A stretch of 64,000 nt of DNA from Dirofilaria immitis (GCA_024305405.1 JAKNDB010000076.1:248001-312000), one strand, 5' to 3'. Positions 24,780 to 39,112 are shown, counted from the first letter of the stretch. Notes: generated from the sequence alone by a model not told the origin. Numbers and translations are program-made.

Positions 24780-25155
24780 CTGTATTAATGGTACTAATAT
24801 CAGATTGAGGATGATTGCATAAGCTACCTGTATTAATAAGACTAATGTCAGATTAGGTATGATCGGGAAATCTTACTTGTTCTGATGGATCAATACAGAG
24901 TTGAAGAGATCGAAAAGATCCACTTGTACTAACATTACTAATGCACGATTGAAGATGATTAGGAATCCCATTTGTACTGATACCATTATTGCCAGATTGA
25001 AGATGATAATGGAGTCTTAACTGAATTAATGACACCAATATCGAGATCAAGATGACTGAGGAATTCTACCTATATTCATGATATTAAGCGCCGAATTGAA
25101 CATGATCAGGAAGTCTTATCCAATGCTAATGATACTATCATTGGTGCTGTAGATT
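24780..25155 (+). repeat. Diverged 48-bp minisatellite, about 8 copies
   Basis: Eight imperfect units of about 48 bp sharing the pattern TGTACTAAT-NNACTAAT-CAGATTGAAGATGAT, then 12-14 variable bases. Examples start at 24780, 24828, 24877, 24924, 24972 and 25020. Copies are 60-80 percent alike, so the array is old. One minus-strand frame stays open through three units (HLQSGNNG, HLQSCISN, SLQLCIDP), but stops break the others. Confidence 0.8.
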
Positions 25156-25605
25156 AAGAGGAATAAGCAGTTTCAATACTCTTTATTAATTTTGTTATTA
25201 AAAAAGAAAATAAAAAAATGTGGAATTACGATGAAACTTTGCCCGTAGTGTATCAATATCTAATAGGAAGAAAAAAATGGAAAATTTGATTCTTTAAAAT
25301 TAAGTTTTGAAATTCAAAATTTCAACTAGAAATTTCACAATCGATTTTTGATCAAAAAAATTTTAAAACTTATATTATTCTTCGTTTTTCCTCAAATAGA
25401 AATAATTCCCATGCCTGTTTTTTCACGCCTTTCACGTTTTTTTTAACGTCTAATAATTTCTTCATTAAATGTAATGTATTTTTTATCGCAAATACTAAAA
25501 ATTGTTTTGTCTGTCAAAAGTGAGAAAGAGAAAGAAAAAAGAGTTCTTTTTTTTCGTTCTCTTTAAAAAAACTTTTTCATATCATTTTCTCACCTTTTTT
25601 AATTT

Positions 25606-25607
25606 AG
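25606..25607 (+). promoter_or_regulatory. Possible splice-leader acceptor before innexin A
   Basis: CACCTTTTTTAATTTAG, 63 bases before the ATG. The intervening 62 bases are GC-rich for this region and hold no other ATG. Confidence 0.35.
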
Positions 25608-25669
25608 ATTTCACAAAGCATACCGATCGGCGACAACAACAGCGACGGCGATAGCGACGAAAAAATCGT

Positions 25670-28082
25670 ATGGATGTTGTACGTAGCTTATTACGAGCGA
25701 TTACACCGTTAGCTGATGGTGATACATCGGATCGCATTAATTATTACTTTTCGACGATTATTTTAGCAGTTCTATCAGCGTTCATTTCTGGATGGAGGTT
25801 TTAGTTGAATTTTTTTTTTTTTTTCATTAGATAGATGAAAGTAACAAAATTTAATAAAAGAAAAATTTATTTTTTCAAAAGTTATCAGACGTTTCTTGAT
25901 TAAGACCGAAATGTTTGGATTGATATTTTTGTGTAATCACATAAATATTACTCATCTTTTTCTTTCCATGAAATGATTAATTTAAAAAACATAGTAATAA
26001 GTAATTGCGTAAGTATCATTCGTCTTTTTTGCTCTCTCTTAAGTGATAACATTAAAAATGCAAGGAAACTTTAACTGAGCCAAAATTTCTTTTGAAAATT
26101 TAAAAATAAATGTTCTTTTTTTGTAGTAAAAAAATCAATCATCGTAGCGAACGATCATCGATTCAACTGAAAATATCAATGACAAATTGAATTTTTTTCT
26201 TTTTCTTACATGAAAAGTAAAGAATTTGAAATAAAAATTTAATAAATTTTAGAATATTTCTAATTTTAGATGAATTTAAAATTAGATTACTTTCTTTGAA
26301 AACTGACCATTATATTTACTAAAAATTAGTTCCAATTCGCGCAATTTTTATTTGTTTCTTTCTGGCCTAAAAAGATTAGCTAAAATCAAATGTGCCAAGT
26401 ATGGAATCAAATCTTTTATTAATTCATATTCGTTATTGCGTTAAAACATCAATTCTTCTTATTATTCGATGAAAAATTCGGCAAATTTTGAAATGAATAT
26501 GCAAATTCAAGCGAAATAAATTCGAAAACGAAAGAAAAATATATCCTTTCTTATTGAAATTATTTGAATAAGCTTACTTATAATCTAAAAAATCAAAAAT
26601 ATTTGTTGAAATTTTTCGTGAATTTTCAATATTTTTGATATTATAAAAATATTTGAGAGATTTTCATTTTTCGTTTTAAAATTTAGTATATAATTTCAAG
26701 TAATTGAAATTCAGAATTTAAATAATTCTTCCATTTTATTTTTTTCGATTAATAATTTGCATAAATGTGCAAAAAATTATTAGATTAATAAAATTCTTTT
26801 TTCATATTTTAAATTTTAGAGCAAAGTAAATGTATTACAGTCTAAAAATGTATTACAATCGAAAAAATCAAGCACTACATTGTTTTTTGTTCTATGATTT
26901 GATCTTTTTAATCGATCGTTCTTGTTTCTTTTAAATTATGATTTGACCTTTTCATGCTTGTGTGAAAGCTATTATAATTCATTTTTAAATTTTGCATTAA
27001 TTTTTGGTGCGTATCTTTTTTATTTAAAAATATTTAATTAATTAAAATTTGTTTAAATTAACAATGCCAAATTATTTTAGTTTCATCGGCTCACCAATAC
27101 AATGTTGGTTTCCGGCATATTATCGAGGTATTTGATAACATTTCTGATTTCACTAAATTAATTTATTTCAGATTTCGAATTAAATTACAATTATCGAATT
27201 TAATTTATGCTTTTGCATTTAAGAATCAATCAATGCTAATGTTTCATTTTTATACTTTATTAATGAAACATGCGCGCAAGATAAATAATTATAGAATTCA
27301 GTATTGTAGTAATTGAGTGCATTTGTATGAAATAAGTACTATAGTAATCAAGTATATTTTTGTATGAACTAAATACATTTATATATTATTATCTGTAGCT
27401 ATATAAATTAAACATCGTCATTATTTCATTATTTGATTACTACATTATTTTCTTTTTTATAATATTATATCAAAATATTGTATATATCTTTACAATTGGA
27501 TAAAGTATACTTCTATATAAGAATAATTAAATATACATTTATTGTAGTCGTTTGTAAAGTAATTTTTAATTATATTTTGATAAATTTATTGGTTAAAAGT
27601 TAATTATTATTAATTATTGAATGTGTGGTTGAAAATTTACGTTTTATTATTTGATAGCATTTAATAATATATTTATTAATAAACTAACTGAAATATTTTT
27701 TGTACAAAATATTAGAGATGAAAAATAAATTTTAAAATAAATTATTCCAAAATAATTTTTTAATTAGCTGCCCAAAAATTTTCATATCACTTCAGGATGG
27801 TGGATAGAATATGCATTAGATTATTGTTTTATACAAAATACCTATTTTATACCATTTGCTGATATTGTTCCTGATAATTATTGGGATATTGCGGAACATA
27901 TCATTCCGGTACCAAAAATATTACTCAACGTGATGATCGTTTAATTGGTTAGTATATTTAGTTAAATTAATTCATAGCGAAATATGATATCGATTAAATC
28001 CTAGATACTTTATATGTAAAAAACATGATAAATATGTATAAGCTAAACGGTGAACAAATTTAATTAAATAAATTCCGATTAA

Positions 28083-28151
<69 letters not shown>

Positions 28152-31100
28152 ATTGTTGTTTGTTAATCTAATGATTATCCAACGTCTATTATTTAGTTAT
28201 AAATTATTAATTTAAATTTTTAAGCAATAAGTACAAAATGAATGGAAATTTGATGACTAAAATTAAATCTTTTAAATTTTAAAACGATAGGTTTTTAATT
28301 CTGATTAATCAAAATTTTCAGGTTATTATCAATGGGTACCATTTGTTTTTGCCCTACAAGCCATACTGTTCTATTTACCGGTGATTTTATGGCGTACACT
28401 ATATAGTATCGTAGGTAATTATTTTTTTCCTTTACTTTTAATTATTATTTATTTATTTTCCTTTTTCTTTTTGATTATTTGTGTAAATGAATGAATGATT
28501 TAAACTACTAAACTAGTAACATATAAAAATACATGACTAATAAACACTTAAGTTTTATTCTTATTTCACTACTATATATATTTAACTTCCTAGTAAAAAT
28601 CAGTAATAGTAATTTATTGAATCTACATTTCAAATATAATTGATTACTCAAGTAATTAACTAATTTGGTAAAGACTGTTTGATTAATTTGATATTTATTA
28701 TCATTCTCAATGATAACCAAATTTTGCTCTTAATTTAACAAATACGTATAAGAAATTATGAGAAAAGAAATTCTTATAAAAATGGAAAGAGTCAAAGGAT
28801 ATTATTAGTTGTACATAAATAGGAATGTCAAAAGGTCAAATAAAGTCACAGCAGGTATTGTAAACAAAGGAAAAATGATGATATACGCATAATATTGAAA
28901 GTTTAAATAGCGCATGAGTGATTAAAAACATTCCGTTAATTATATTATCAAAATATTTGCATATCATATAAATTACTTTATTTTTCGAATTAGCCTATAA
29001 ACTCTCAATTTTGACCTTAATATTCATCAAATTTTGTCCATTATAAAAATCAATCTAATAAATTGTAGCTTTTGAAAATATATAAAATTAAGTTATGTAA
29101 AACTTTAAACTAAATAAATTTTCCAATAATTAGTTGAATTATGTGGAATTTGATTTTAAATAAAGTTTTAAAGTATGTAAAAAAAATTTAAATACGTAAA
29201 ATTTAAAAAACTCTTTAAATTAATTAAGTTATTGCAAAATTTTGGACTAAATAAACTTCTGAATTAAAGTTTAAATGATTGAAAATTTCACCTTATAGAT
29301 ATAAAAGTAGGCACAATTTGTGATACATGCAGTATTCGATCAAATATGGCCGCTCGAGATCGATTAAAAAATATGGAAAAAGTTGCGTCATTTTTGGCAT
29401 ATGAACGTGATATACATTCATCATTGGATGGTAGAATGCATCGTCATTTATCATCCGGTCGATTTCTTATCACCGCTTATTTGGTTAGCTTTTTATAAAA
29501 AAATAAATTTTTTTGTTAAAATTTAATCATTAAAGAAATTGCGAGTAAAATTTTAGTGATTATAATAGAAATAGTTTTAAATTGAAATGACCGATTTTAA
29601 TTGTCTTTTTCAATTTTAATTCAAATTTTATATATCATTTCTTTCTTTGCCATATTTATTATGTATTGGATAGTGAAATGATACATCAATATGAATAAGA
29701 TATTTTGGTGCAAATCTGAAGTTTTATAAAATCAAAAATCAGAAATTCCAAATTGCAATTTTTCAAATTAAAATCAAATACTGTTTTTTAGATTAGAAAT
29801 TCTGATTTGCAATTCTTTAAAATTGAAATTAAATTCAAAATTATAAATGAGAATATGAAGAAAAAAATAGAAGTTTTTGTAGATCGAAAATTCTAAATAA
29901 CAAATTTTGATTTAAAAAAAATTCTGTTTTGTGAATTCATTGAAAATGTAAAAATCGAAAAAAACCAACTAATTATTGTATTTTATAAAATTTGTTTAAC
30001 ATTGAAAATGTAAAGTTTTTTTACCTTTAATCTTGCAGTTTACAAAATTTCTCTTTGCTCTAAATGCGTTGGTGCAGTTTTGGATTGTTAAGAAATTCCT
30101 TGGTGTTGAAAGTATTTGGTGGGGTGCGCAGGTGTTCGATAATTTAATTCATGGCCTAGAATGGCCGCAAACTGGCAATTTCCCACGTGTCACATTATGT
30201 GATTTTACAGTATGCACTCTTTTCTCTTGAAATTTAAATTTAAATTAATCGAATTTTTTTTAAATTTTTAATTTTTATTCTAAAATTTATTTTACGAAAA
30301 AGGAAGGAATTCAATTCATGTTTTCCATCCTTTTTGCTTATTTTTATCTTTTTTGAATTTAAATCATTTTCTTATATTTTTATTGTATCGTTTATTAGCT
30401 TAATTAATTGATTAATTAATCATTCAATTATTGTAATCAATTAAAAGCCAATTAGCTGATGGCAAGGGTTAAATTTAAATTATTAAAATTTACACATTTT
30501 CAAGAAATTTTCTAAGACAGTCAAGTCTAATTAATCGACTAATTAATCAGCCATATCAATTAAAAATTAATTATTGAATTTACATTAATAAAATTTGATT
30601 GTTTCCAGCAACTAATCTTTAAGTTAATTGAAAATCAATTACAAAAGTTTAAAATATTTCCAAGAAATTATCTTCAGGTACGTGTACTTGGTAATCTTCA
30701 TCGACATACTGTTCAATGTGTATTAATGATTAATATGTTTAACGAAAAAATATTTTTATTTTTATGGTTTTGGTTAGTGATCATTTCAACTATCAAGTTA
30801 GTTACTTGTTGTTATATCATATAATTTTATTTCTTATCACACTAATCATAGCTTAGTTAGTTATCATTTTTTTATTTAATAACTAATAATTATGCCAGCG
30901 ATAATTTTATCTTTTTGAACCAAATTTATTGGTTCAAGAAATAAATACTGGTTCAATTTAATTTAAAATTAAGCTTTAGTATAATTTTTTTGTGGATAAA
31001 TGGATTTCATTTATTATTAGGAAAACAATTTTTTTATTGAAAAAAAGTTATGTTTAGTCAAATTTTAATTAATTCAATTAATTATTTAATTTTTTTAGGA

Positions 31101-31952
31101 AAGTTATGCTAATTTTATAATTAGAAGTGAGAGGAAGAGAGGAGAGAGAGAGAGAGAGTGAAGTGGAACAAAAAAATTTAGACGAAAATATATTGTTTGG
31201 AATAAATTATTTTTTATTAAAATTTCATTTTCTTCCCTTTTTTAGTGTTATAAGTTTTTTGCAATGGTTATTTATGAGTTTTATGAATAGTTCTGGACGT
31301 GAAATGATTAGTATTTATCTTGGAAAGGTTTGAAATTTTAATTTTATTAATCATTTATGAAAGATTTTAAATTTTAATTTTATATGTTAATTATTGTAAA
31401 AAATTCTGAATTCTAATTTTACTATTCCAATTACTGTAGAAGGCTTTAAACTTAAACTTTATTATTTTAATTAAAATTTTCCATTGTAGTTTAGTTGCTG
31501 TAGAGGGTTTTAAATTTTATTTTTGGTATTGTAAGGTTGAAAAAGTTTTGATATCCATGTTCATTATATTGTGATGTTTTATAACTTTCAGATTGTTAAT
31601 ACATTCAATTAATTTTCTTTTCGTTTTTAAAATGTAATTTAAGATGGAATTAAAATTACAATATTGTACTTCATTTAAAACTTAATATTTAGTACTAAAT
31701 TTTAAGATTGAGCCAGGAATTGCTCATGCGATGCGCCGTCGTGCTTTAATCGATGAATTTATTGTTGAAAAACTTCGTCCAGATGGTGTATTCATGTTGC
31801 AATTAGTAAAAACAAATTCCGGTGATATTGTCACCTGTGAATTGATCGAAACACTTTGGCGACGTTTTATCGCGAATCGCGTAAACCCACCACCCTATAT
31901 GGAACCATTGTTGACCAAAGGGAAAATTTCACCTTCTGAAAGCGGATTATAA
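25670..31952 (+). CDS. Innexin (gap-junction subunit), copy A
   Basis: A four-transmembrane gap-junction channel protein of the plasma membrane. Exons: 25670-25797, 27081-27127, 27796-27947, 28322-28414, 29299-29483, 30039-30209, 30678-30796, 31246-31327, 31707-31952; about 407 aa, normal for an innexin. It has the family signature YYQWVPF at the start of TM2, paired extracellular-loop cysteines (PIQCW and [10 protein letters not shown] in loop 1; LCDF and HRHTVQC in loop 2), and the C-terminal block [11 protein letters not shown]...[16 protein letters not shown]. The N-terminus ([22 protein letters not shown]) keeps the DR-NYY pattern but departs from the usual [16 protein letters not shown] form, so this is a divergent member. 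One base is missing in the A run 27914-27918, before [11 protein letters not shown]. The start ATG is the first after a possible splice-leader acceptor at 25606. No specific C. elegans orthologue is claimed. Confidence 0.92.
28083..28161 (+). repeat. (ATT)n(GTT)n microsatellite in innexin A intron 3
   Basis: About 12 ATT units followed by about 11 GTT units, with one ATT interruption near the end. Compound trinucleotide tract, 79 bp. Confidence 0.95.
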
Positions 31953-34517
31953 GTATATTCATATGAATGATTTAATAATTCCTATGCTGTCATGAATTAA
32001 ATAGAAAATACGGTATATTTGTGCCAAATTTCCATTTCGAGTTTTTATTTGGGTCATATAACAGGAAGTGCTAATTAAAGGTTGAAATAATATACCGGGT
32101 ATGTGCTCGACTGCTAGACTGAAAGAATATGCCTGTATTCGTGGCCAGTTTTACATCGATTTTATTCGCCCAGTTTTTTATCCACATGAAAACACAATAT
32201 CAATTTAATCTGAAAAAAATATGCTGTATTTTAAGCCTAATTTTATATGTGCAATTTTTATCGGGAAGCGAAAAATAATTATTATTTTTCAGTTACACTT
32301 AAACAGTCTCTGTTTTCTATATTTATAGCTCGAAATATTATTGATCATTTCGATTATCGATTATTCAATTAAAGCGTCAAATGCTTGTCAGCAATTTTAC
32401 ATGTCTAACGAGAATAATTAATTAGAGTGAAGTTTAAAAAAATGTTATGAATATATAAAAGTATAATAATATATTTTTCTTCATTATTGAATGAATCATA
32501 GCATTAATTATTTCAAATTAATCATTTTAAAATGAATTTCGAGATTTATCAATTTAAAAGAAAATGAGAAACAGAAAATGTTAAGGAATCAATTATTGCT
32601 TTTTGAAACTTTATTTAAAAAAGTGGAATTAAGATATAATAAATCGTAGAATTAATGATTTTAGATCAAAACGGAAACAGAAAATGTTAAGGAGTCAATG
32701 ATAATAACCAAAATATATGATTTTAATCAAATTGAAAAAATTAAATTTTTATTTATTTTTTCCAAATAAATCTAATGAATTGACAATATATGCTTTATTG
32801 TTTTGCTCTTTCTATTTATATTTTAAATATGATAGCAAAACTTAATTTTAATTTTGTAACTGTCAATTAAATTGCATGGAATCGCTTTTGCAAATTGTAT
32901 GAAACCTTGTAAATGTGTATGTTAAATATATTGATTGTCTCATTGATAAATTACAAAAATAAATGTTATCATTTTTGTCAATCATTTATCATTCCTGTTC
33001 AACCACAATAAAATAACGTGTTGTTATTGGAATACACGAAAAAAGTACTTTTCTTTTCTATTTTTTCTCTTTCTTTTTTCTTGTTAGGCTTTATTTTAGA
33101 GTATTGAGTCTAGGCCAGGATAATTTGATTCAGGGTAATTTAGTTCAGTTTAGTTTATTGAATTATAATTTTAAGTTTAGAGTACTGTATATGATATATT
33201 TATATATATTATTACAATAATAATAATAATTTATTATATATATAATAATAACAATAATAGTTTAATATAACAATAATAATAATTTATTCAATGCATCTTT
33301 CATACGAGAATTTGTTTCTATTGAATAAGTTTTTCAATATAATTTTAGAAAAGAAAAGTTTTGTATTTTTCATTTACAAATTTCAACAGTAAATATTATT
33401 TCAAAATTCTATTATCCCTTAAATTTACTTATTTTCCATAAACTATGAATCATTTTTGCTCATCATGATGATTTTATCTTTTTTTCAAAAGGAAAAACGT
33501 TACATAAGTTCTTCAAGATAATTTTTCCAATTTGAATTAATTATTTTTTAAATCACAAATGTTGCATTGACTTTTAATGCGAAACCTAAATTTGCATTTG
33601 TGATAATTAATTGTTTGAAATATTTACAAATTTCAATAATATATGTATATTCGATCAAATAATTTTTTATATCTATTATTCGTAAAATATGAATCATTCT
33701 TATTTATTTTGATTTTGGTTTTTTATAAAAAAAAAGGAAATTATAAATGTTGCATTAATGGAAAAGCTTTTATCAAGTGATATAAAAGGTTTTTTTGAAT
33801 TTTTTCTTTTCTGTAAATTTATTTTATAGGAAAATGAAAAAAAGCAAAACTTTTAGCAGGATGGAAAGTTTGTTTTCTTGTCTGTGATGAGTAATAAATG
33901 ATAGCGACAAAACTTAATGATTGAAATAGATTTAGAAAAAAATGCTTAATATTAGTTAGCTTATTAGTTAGCTTTTTACTTATCAATTTTGGATTTTTTA
34001 AAATAAATGTTTGTAATATTATTTTATATGGAAATTATGTTTGGGGTTTTTATCGTTATGTTTTAAAATTTAGATTCAGAATTTGTTTTTTCGTATCATT
34101 TAATTTGCAAATTATATTTTGATATAAATCTGGAATTTAAGAATGTATAAAGCTGATATTCATTAATTCTGACAATAATTAAAAACCATTCAATATTTCG
34201 TTTGTTTTTTTAATTCTTTTAGTGTGTATATTTCTTAATCGCTCATTTATGTATTTTTATTCGTTTATTCAGTTATATATTTCTGTTCATTTACTCATTT
34301 ATTCATCTGCATATTTATATTCATTTATATATACATTTTTTATATATTTGTACTTATTTACTCATTTATTCATCCATATATTTATATTCATCTCTATGCA
34401 CAATTCAAATGAACGAATTTTAAATAAAAATTTAAATTCTTATTTAAAAATTTTTCATTCATCTGTATATATATATACATTTATTTATTTATTCATCAGC
34501 GTATTTGTACTCAGAGA

Positions 34518-34564
34518 TCGCCCTCCGGAGGCGAAGATTTCAGGTTCGAATCCCGCCATGGTTG
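34518..34564 (+). pseudogene. tRNA-Arg(CCG)-like fragment (anticodon arm, T arm, 3' acceptor strand)
   Basis: A perfect 5-bp anticodon stem TCGCC/GGCGA (34518-34522 with 34530-34534) encloses the 7-base loop CTCCGGA, with U33 and anticodon CCG at 34525-34527, which reads Arg CGG codons. It is followed by a 5-base variable loop and the B-box GGTTCGAATCC. The T stem has two mismatches (TCAGG against CCCGC), and no D arm or 5' acceptor strand (complement of the 3' CATGGTT) is present upstream. It is therefore a truncated tRNA copy or tRNA-derived element end. Confidence 0.55.
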
Positions 34565-35304
34565 AGTTTTGTCATGCTTACTTAGTATGAAGTGGTTAGT
34601 GAGAAATGGTTAGTCATTGTAAATATATTCTGTGACATTTTAACATCCATCAAAAACTAAACAAATTTTCCCATCCCATAATGAGATTGCATTCAAGTAT
34701 TTTCCATGAGAAAGACATAATCATTTTAAGCATCATTGAATTTCAAAATGTAAATTCTATTTTAAAGTGAGAAATTTTAATTATTTCCATATATTTATCA
34801 TCCATCCGTCATTTCCTTTCTTTCCACTGTTTTTTAATTTTTTTATGAATAATTTTTTGTTTATAAAAATAGTTGGCAGTGATCTTTTCTTTTTTACCAA
34901 TTAAATGTTTTTTTTCATTTCGCTTCTTTTTATTTCGTAAATTTAATGTCGCTATTATTTAAATTGCTATCAAATTTAATTGACATATTATAGCCAATTT
35001 ATTGCTGAAATCATTTGAAATTAAAAATTTGAATTGAAAACATTTTTCATACTTTCTCTTTACATTTTAGCAAATTATTTAAATATAAGTGCATGTGTGA
35101 CGTTTTGCATAATTTCTAACAAATAGTAGCGAATGCGAAAAATTGCTACCGTAATTAAAGGAATATTTTGTTTGTCATTTAAGGAACATTTAAAAGAGGA
35201 AATTGAAATAATTAAATCTACTTCAATCCGTCATTTAATGCTCATACTGTATTTCTTCATGTAGTAGTAAACTCGTTCATGCAAAAATGCTTTATTTATC
35301 GCAT

Positions 35305-35625
35305 TTAATATTTTTTATGATTGATTGAAGATACTGTATTTCATACAGAACACTTTATGTACTGCACGCAATAATTCGTTCGATCGAAAAACTGTATTTT
35401 GTCTAGAATATTTTGTATATCCCATTTAATAATTCGTTATTTTTTTGTTGATTGACAATATATTTAGTAGTTCTTTTTGATTGATTGAAAATACTGTATT
35501 TTATGTATTGAATACCTTATATACGTATATCTAATAATTCTTTTCGATTGATTGAAAATACTGTCTATTCTATATAGGATACTTTATAGATCGTATCTAA
35601 TGATTCGTTTTGATTGAAAAATTAG
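35305..35625 (+). repeat. Diverged repeat of about 70-75 bp, 4-5 copies
   Basis: Units share TTTGATTGATTGAAAATACT, then GTATTTTATGTA-GAATACTTTAT and a TATCTAATAATTC end. Best copies start near 35318, 35484 and 35546. It lies in the gap between the two innexins. Confidence 0.75.
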
Positions 35626-36789
35626 ATTAAATTTTAAATATAAGTAATTAGCAGATGATTTCATTACATTTATTTATGTTATGTTTTCATGTATCAGTTT
35701 TTTGTTTTTCTTCTTTCCAATTAAAAATAAGAGATGGAATTTAAAATTAAGTTATAGGTAACGGAAGGAAATGAAAATTCGAAACTTAGTTTTGATATTA
35801 GCATATTTTCGTCTTTCGAATCATTATTAACCATTATCAGTATCATTATCATATTGCAATGAAACGTATTTATTTAATGCTGGAATTTGAATCAACTGGA
35901 TATTTTTAAAATAGTTTTAATTAAAACAAGCAAATGACTAAACAAGAATGGAAAATTATTAGAAATGAAAAAATTACGGTGCAAGGACAAATTTAGATAA
36001 TAGAAATATTTATAATCTTTTCTATCGATTAAATTAGAATATATCATTCTTTTTTTCTTTTTATTTTCAAAAATTTTAATTTCTATAATTGTAATTTTTA
36101 TTAGCAAATATCTTTTAAAATTTTTCTTTTCAATTTTGATAACTTTTTCAACGTAATTTATCTCAAAATTGATATGTTCAATTTAGTAATCTTATCGGTT
36201 CTATTCGTTCATCTATTTGCTATTAATTTTACTATCTTCTGGTATCTCGAGAAGTTTACTCAATTTTATTTTACCAGTAAAAATTCTTATCTACTTAAAT
36301 ATCAATTGTATTTTCCATCTTTCGTTCTTTCTTTTCTCATTTTAATTTTTATGAAAAAACCGGTTATTTAGATGTTTGAATTATTGTTGATGTTTGATAC
36401 ATTAATTTGATTCATTATATACATTATAAAATTTCATTTTATCAAAAATTATATCGATTTTTCATTTATTGTTTAGTAGTATCGAAGTGCAAAATGATCG
36501 GAATTTCCAAAAAAGATTTCGAAATTAGTTTAAATCTTTAAGAATTTAAAAATTTCAATTTTTAAATTAGAAGGAAAAAAGATTTAATTAATTTAATTAA
36601 CTTTTTCTCCTCCTCTCTTTCTTTCCAGTCAGCTATTTAAGGAATCAATTTGATGCTTTATCTGATTTTAAAGTCTTTAAAATTGAAGAATTCATAAAAA
36701 TTTTATAACTAACTTTAAAACTTTTATTTATTTCAATTTATCATTCATATTTTTATCAATGCCTTCTTTTACTTAGAAAAACTAATTTA

Positions 36790-37005
36790 CAAATTATTAT
36801 TTTCCAGGTAGGAAAAAACAGTGGATCGACATGTTTCAAGATTAACATTATTTTTCCATCAGGTATACTATATAAATATGTGAAAACTAAACTTGTAAAC
36901 ATTATTTTCAAATAGAGAAAAAACTGACCCGAGATATATCGAGATTGGCACTATTTTTCATTAAGTACATCATATTAAATATGTTGGAACTAATAAAAAA
37001 GCTAG
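36790..37005 (+). repeat. Diverged 108-bp tandem duplication
   Basis: The block 36790-36898 (TTTTCCAGGTAGGAAAAAAC and on) is repeated with about 70 percent identity at 36899-37005 (TTTTCAAATAGAGAAAAAAC and on). Shared landmarks are TCGA-AT-TTTCAAGATT / TCGAGATTGGCA and the AAATATGT-GAA end. Function unknown. Confidence 0.65.
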
Positions 37006-37899
37006 ATGATTTAATTTCAAAAATGAAAAAACTTTCAAAATTTTTTTATCATTTTTCTTAATTCTTTTTACAAAATTTAAATAAAACTTTTTCCCTTTTT
37101 TTCCCACCCCATTTTCTTTCAATCAAATTTTCATTAAAAGAGAGAAAATAAAATTTCAAATTTTCTATTAAATAGATTTTAGGATAAAAAGAGAACGTAA
37201 ATATATGAATGGGTGGATTAAAGAAAATAATATATTTTGTTTGAAGAAAGTCTTTCAAACAAATGTCACCATCATAACTAATCAATTTTTTACATTTCTT
37301 TAAAAATATATATATATATATATAAATATTTACTAGAAAAGGGGAAAATGATGGAAGCAATAGGGGAGGAAATTTATTGTAATATTTGATTATTTATTCA
37401 AATATATCATCCAATTTAAATCAATAATGTAATAATAATTTTTATGTTTATTCCTTAATTAATTTAATAATTTGACTATTTATTCAAATTTATATATTAT
37501 TTGTTCAATTCATTTCGACAATGTGATAATAATTTTGTTCAAATTTAATTTTTGGTAAAAAACTAAAATTTCATAAAAATTATAATTTTTTGGTTATTGC
37601 AACGGAAAAAAAGAGAAAAATATAATTTAGGAAATCGTAGTAAAAATTCGAAAAATTTGTAGTTTTAGTAAAAATATAATTTTTACCAATAAAATTATTT
37701 TTGCTAATTAAAAAATATTTTTCAATGCATTATATATATTTCTTTAAAAATTAGTTTGCTAATTTCAGAAAATATATTTTATTTGTACATATATTGTAAG
37801 AATGGGTTAATTTAAAAAATAGTTATTTTTTCCAAAAATGTAATTTTATTTTTGCTGCGAAGAAAGCGGGATTATGATTTACCAATCATAATAAAAAAT

Positions 37900-37976
37900 C
37901 GATTTTAGAATACGATTTTGCTAATCGCAATAAAAATTTTTAGAATACGATTTTGCTAATCGCAATAAAAAATCAT
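37900..37976 (+). repeat. 36-bp tandem duplication
   Basis: TAGAATACGATTTTGCTAAT followed by CGCAATAAAAATTTT occurs twice in a row; degraded CGCAATAAAAA echoes occur again near 38115. A minor slippage repeat. Confidence 0.7.
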
Positions 37977-39112
37977 AATTGTGTCAAAAAACATAATTTT
38001 TTTATTGCTGAAGTAAGCTGCAAAAAGAAAAAATCATAATTTTATTTTTAATCCTAAAAAGTATAATTCTACGGATTTTGTAATTTTATTATATACAAAA
38101 GTAATTTTGTTAATCGCAATTAAAAATTGATAGTTTTGAAAGAAATGCATAATTTTGTCGCTGCTGAAAAAGCGAAAAAAACGAATATATTAAAAACTCC
38201 AAACATTCATAATTTACCTTATAATAATACATTGATAATTTTTGTTTAAAAATTTCCTCAATTGAATTTATTAAATTTCAACTTTATAAAAAATTTGTAC
38301 CTATTTTAAGTTATTAAAACTATAAAATTATTAAATTTTATCACTTCTTTTCGTAATATTAATTCATAGCGTTTCTATCAAATCCTTAATTATCAGCCAA
38401 AGAAATCCAGCCCTGAAACTCTTGACTGGAATCGAAAAGGACAAAAGTTTGAAAGATTTTCAGGTCATTCCAAATTATAGATTTTAGCTTCTAAAAGTTT
38501 CATTTATCTTTAACCATATAATTAATAGTTAGCCATTCAATATAATGAAAAATTGTATGGTACAGATTCATAGATGCATATTTTGATTTCATAGGTGAAT
38601 TAATTATCATTCGATCATTGAGATTAGTAATAGATTAACCTCAATAAATAGGTGATATTGCGGTGATAAAAGATGGTTAAATACTTGGTAATAAAGAGCG
38701 AAAGGGAAGAAATTGTGAAGTTTTATCTTTAATCAGTGAAAACTTGGCTGATTTGCAATCGATCTTGACTTTTGATAAAGAAATTGAAAATTCATTTTGA
38801 ATAAAATCAAAAATTTTCTCCCGAAAAGTTGATTGACAAAAAATTTGAAATTCCATAACATATAATATCTATCAAAACTTGCTAAAATTTCCTATGTAAA
38901 AAAATTGAGAAGAATATTCAAAATTTATTTCGTTTTCTTTTTTTTCGAATTTAAACGAGAAGAAGAAGAGAAAGAGTGCGAGAGAGAGAGAGAGAGAGGG
39001 AGAAGAAATAAGAATGAAAATAAAAAATTTGAAAAGAAGGAAGAAAAAAGAAAAAGATGAATGAGAAAAGCTTTTTGAATATCTAATTTTACAAATAATA
39101 ATTAAATTCATT

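Larger units (their letters stand above)
15446..25669. other. 10-kb intergenic region between MGAT1 and innexin A
   Basis: Contains the (AT)n at 16264, the 450-530 bp tandem array (17.8-19.2 kb), a pyrimidine-rich and GC-richer block (22030-22920) with AAT, TC and CA microsatellites, the 30-bp minisatellite, the 55-bp inverted repeat and the 48-bp minisatellite. Runs of open frame at 22113-22574 come from the microsatellites. No gene found. Confidence 0.7.

Noticed and set aside
34222..34590. 122-codon ORF rich in Phe, Tyr and Ile
   Set aside because: Arises from degenerate CATTTATTCAT repeats and runs through the tRNA-like fragment.
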